From Chitinophagaceae bacterium (GTDB taxonomy: Bacteria > Bacteroidota > Bacteroidia > Chitinophagales > Chitinophagaceae), in NCBI GenBank assembly GCA_016786525.1, contig JAEUVW010000167.1, positions 1 to 17,116 on the forward strand: DNA of 17,116 nucleotides, written 5' to 3'. Under the pieces are notes generated by a model. That model made no database searches, was not told where the DNA came from, and saw only the letters and a list, made by a program, of their open reading frames with translations. A program made the translations under genes and the position numbers. The stretch's first letter is position 1; every line of letters starts with the position of its first letter. Shown piece by piece: positions 15,284 through 17,116 of the stretch.

Positions 15284-16276
15284 ATGCAGCACAGCAAAAC
15301 AGACACAGGCAGACTCATACTCCCGGATCAGCTCTTTTTGTCAGCGGTCCTGGAAGGGCTTCGCAGCAGTCCGCAGAAAACCCTGCCTTCCAGGTACTTC
15401 TATGATGCTAAGGGCAGCATCTTGTTTCAGCAGATTATGGCTTTGCCGGAGTATTACCTCACAAGAGCAGAAATGGACATCTTCCGGAACAAGACCACAG
15501 CGCTCATAGATGCGTTAAATATGAAGCAACAGCTTCACTACGAGCTTGTAGAGTTGGGGCCCGGCGATGGCACCAAGACCATTCACCTGCTGAAAGGATT
15601 GCTGGGAAATGGGTTCCACCTCGATTATCTGCCCGTTGATATTTCACAAAGCGCACTCAATGGCCTGACCGCAATGCTGCAAAAAGAATTACCCGGCCTG
15701 AGTGTAATACCTCAGCAAGGTGATTATTTTGTAAAACTCAAAGCCCTCAAAACCAATCACCGCCCGAAGATCATACTGATACTGGGTTCCAATATCGGCA
15801 ACCTGCTCGATGCCGAAGTGTCGGAGTTCATTGCCCAGCTTGGTGACAGTCTCAGTCCCGGAGATAAAATACTGCTGGGTGTAGACCTGGTCAAAGCAAA
15901 AGAAATTGTGCTGCCCGCTTACAGCGACGCACAAGGCATCACCGCCGAATTCAACCTCAACCTGCTGGACAGGATCAACCGCGAACTCGGCGCTGATTTT
16001 GACCGCAGGCAGTTTGAGCACCGCGCCAGCTATGAGGCAAGCGAAGGCATTGCGAAAAGCTATTTAATCAGCCTGGTCCGGCAAAGTGTCAGCATCGGCA
16101 GCCAGGTGTTTCATTTTGCCGCAGGTGAAAGCATCCACACGGAAATCTCCCGAAAATACAACGATGAAATTATCAGCGGCATCTTGCAGCCTACGAACAT
16201 TAGTGTGGCAGCAAAGATCACAGATAGCCAAAACCTGTTTGCGGATTATGTATTGGTAAAGTCGGGAGCGGATTGA
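15284..16276 (+). CDS. egtD: L-histidine N-alpha-methyltransferase EgtD
   Basis: EgtD trimethylates histidine to hercynine with S-adenosylmethionine, the first step of ergothioneine synthesis. The 330-residue sequence has the family marks: SRYFYDAKGSILFQQI (36-51), LPEYYLTRAE (54-63), the cofactor loop LGPGDGTKT (91-99), GSNIGN (168-173), the stretch AEFNLNLLDRINRELGADFD (221-240) and IHTEIS (284-289) with the glutamate that helps bind histidine. Length is normal. The ATG is five bases after the transporter's stop, so the genes are cotranscribed. A hairpin spanning its stop codon probably ends the operon. Confidence 0.95.
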   Translation: MQHSKTDTGRLILPDQLFLSAVLEGLRSSPQKTLPSRYFYDAKGSILFQQIMALPEYYLTRAEMDIFRNKTTALIDALNMKQQLHYELVELGPGDGTKTIHLLKGLLGNGFHLDYLPVDISQSALNGLTAMLQKELPGLSVIPQQGDYFVKLKALKTNHRPKIILILGSNIGNLLDAEVSEFIAQLGDSLSPGDKILLGVDLVKAKEIVLPAYSDAQGITAEFNLNLLDRINRELGADFDRRQFEHRASYEASEGIAKSYLISLVRQSVSIGSQVFHFAAGESIHTEISRKYNDEIISGILQPTNISVAAKITDSQNLFADYVLVKSGAD

Positions 16277-16292
16277 CCGGAAGCGTCAATCC
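16270..16292 (+). terminator. Candidate transcription terminator hairpin after egtD
   Basis: GGATTGAC (16270-16277) and GTCAATCC (16285-16292) pair perfectly over eight bases around a seven-base loop. The egtD stop codon is inside the left arm. There is only a weak T-rich stretch downstream (ATTTTA), so the site is an imperfect intrinsic terminator or a message-stabilising hairpin. It coincides with the end of the long plus-strand run of genes. Confidence 0.45.
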
Positions 16293-16439
16293 AGTACGGC
16301 ATTTTAGCGGAATGCAGATTCGGGGAGTATGATTAAGGTCCGGCAAATGATAGCCTTTGTTTCGGTGGAGCCGGGCGGGGAATTGTCGAACTTTTTTGTT
16401 AATAATCTATTGCGAATCAGTGAGTTTGTAAAATCTCAT

Positions 16440-16478
16440 AATTGCATATCTGTATAATTAGAATTACAGAATTGCATA
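16440..16478. promoter_or_regulatory. Dyad flanked by 9-base direct repeat
   Basis: AATTGCATA occurs at 16440-16448 and 16470-16478. Between the copies, TCTGTATAATT (16449-16459) and AATTACAGA (16462-16470) form an inverted repeat around AG, with two bases unpaired in the left arm. This organised arrangement could be a regulator-binding site for the final gene or an unrelated relic. Confidence 0.3.
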
Positions 16479-16587
16479 GGGCTAAAGTAGCCTTCCCTTT
16501 TTTGTTCCATACATTTTTGTCCGGTACTGGAAATGCTCTATACTATTAGAAAGAGAAAAAGTATACAAACATCTGGGATTTGTATTA

Positions 16588-16616
16588 TTTGTCCGGCTAC
16601 AATCGGGTGACTTTTG
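16588..16616 (+). promoter_or_regulatory. Candidate Bacteroidota-type promoter of the last gene
   Basis: TTTG at 16588-16591 and GACTTTTG at 16609-16616 are 17 bases apart. The Bacteroidota consensus is TTTG or TTG, then about 17-23 bases, then TAnnTTTG; the second element matches except for its first base. Transcription would begin around 16621-16623, which leaves a short leader to the ATG at 16637 and almost none to the ATG at 16628. Confidence 0.4.
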
Positions 16617-16636
16617 CATTAATAAAAATGCTAAAA

Positions 16637-17116
16637 ATGAAAAAAGTAATCTTAATTACCGGTGCAAGTTCAGGGATGGGTAAAGAAACCGCCCAAAAGC
16701 TCATCAAGGAAGGTCATATAGTTTACACCGTTGCGCGACGGATCGACCTCATGCAAGACCTGCAAAAAATAGGAGGCCACCCATTACAAATGGACGTAAC
16801 TGATGAGAATGACATACAAGGTGTCGTAAATACCGTAATCAAAGAACAGGGCAGAATTGATGTGCTTTGGAATAACGCAGGATTTGGCCTTTATGGTTCG
16901 GTAGAAGACGTGCCTTTGGACGAAGCAAGGAGGCAGTTTGAGGTAAACGTCTTCGGTATGGCTGCCGTTACGCAGAAAGTTGTCCCATATATGCGTAAGG
17001 CCAAGTCCGGTACAATCATCAATACTTCTTCAATGGGAGGAAAGATGTATTTCCCTATGGGCGCATGGTACCATGCCAGTAAACACGCCGTTGAAGGGTT
17101 AAGCGATTGCTTACGC
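16637..17116 (+). CDS. SDR family oxidoreductase, 3' end cut off
   Basis: A second classical short-chain dehydrogenase/reductase, with 160 residues visible and the frame open to the window end. It begins MKKVILITGASSGMG, with the cofactor loop TGASSGMG at 8-15. Arg34-Arg35 after strand 2 suggest NADP use, NNAG is at 79-82, and the catalytic Tyr145 and Lys149 are in YHASK. The stretch LYGSVEDVPLDEARRQFEVNVFG resembles oxidoreductases of the 'SDR family, DltE-like/17-beta-HSD-like' type (its core is VPLDEARRQFEVN). An in-frame ATG at 16628 is possible, but the promoter geometry favours 16637. It appears to be its own transcription unit, with lower GC than the preceding operon. Confidence 0.92.
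   Translation, partial: MKKVILITGASSGMGKETAQKLIKEGHIVYTVARRIDLMQDLQKIGGHPLQMDVTDENDIQGVVNTVIKEQGRIDVLWNNAGFGLYGSVEDVPLDEARRQFEVNVFGMAAVTQKVVPYMRKAKSGTIINTSSMGGKMYFPMGAWYHASKHAVEGLSDCLR

Larger units (their letters stand above)
16277..16636 (+). other. AT-rich intergenic region with several dyads
   Basis: About 360 bases without a convincing gene. The first third is balanced in composition; the rest is AT rich and promoter-like. Contents from left to right: the right arm of the terminator hairpin, a dyad flanked by a 9-base direct repeat (16440-16478), a 6-base inverted repeat (TATACT 16539-16544, AGTATA 16560-16565), two copies of TTTGTCCGG (16516 and 16588), and a promoter-like pair before the last gene. 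A 42-codon frame at 16329-16457 shows no family features. Confidence 0.6.

Noticed and set aside
16329..16457. 42-codon open frame in the right intergenic region
   Set aside because: No recognisable features, no ribosome site, and its end runs into the dyad and direct repeat.
1..17116. CRISPR arrays, tRNA or rRNA genes, insertion sequences, phage or toxin-antitoxin genes
   Set aside because: Looked for on both strands; no spaced repeats, transposase or integrase motifs, or RNA gene signatures were seen.

Overview
The window looks like chromosomal DNA of a member of the Bacteroidota, probably near Chitinophagaceae or Sphingobacteriaceae. This rests on the protein repertoire (a Bacteroidota-style Crp/Fnr regulator, AraC regulator and EgtB/EgtD pair), the scarcity of strong Shine-Dalgarno sequences, A-rich leaders before start codons, and a possible Bacteroidota-type promoter (TTTG, 17 bases, GACTTTTG) near the right end. 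No rRNA, tRNA, insertion sequence, integrase, CRISPR array or phage gene was seen. The organism call is inference.

Layout, left to right. (1) 3-1359, plus strand: the end of a MNIO/DUF692 gene overlapping an HvfC/BufC-like partner; this pair modifies cysteine-rich metal-binding peptides in other bacteria. (2) 1434-2404, minus strand: a Crp/Fnr regulator followed by a small multidrug resistance (SMR) exporter. (3) 2530-3390, plus: an AraC-type regulator. (4) 3481-6401, plus: a methionine sulfoxide repair block of msrB, a CPGC redoxin, msrA, a thioredoxin-like/MsrA-like fusion with a VPGCATC motif, and a cupin. (5) 6440-9703, plus: a cytochrome P460-type lipoprotein, a small outer-membrane barrel protein, an SDR oxidoreductase, a Gre-factor-like gene broken at a run of eight G, a DUF427 protein and a small conserved protein. 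(6) 9862-16276, plus: an ergothioneine region running egtB, alpha/beta hydrolase-OsmC fusion, unknown protein, small-family paralogue, BCCT transporter, egtD. (7) A 360-base AT-rich regulatory region with several dyads, then an SDR gene cut by the window end.

The common theme of parts 4-6 is defence against oxidants. MsrA and MsrB repair oxidised methionine, the redoxin and the VPGCATC protein could supply or relay electrons, OsmC-type domains reduce organic peroxides, and EgtB/EgtD make the thiol-betaine ergothioneine. The BCCT carrier between egtB and egtD belongs to a family that moves quaternary ammonium compounds. Ergothioneine and hercynine are such compounds, so the carrier is a candidate importer or exporter for them. 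That link is the most interesting inference in the window. The AraC protein is the nearest candidate regulator of the msr block.
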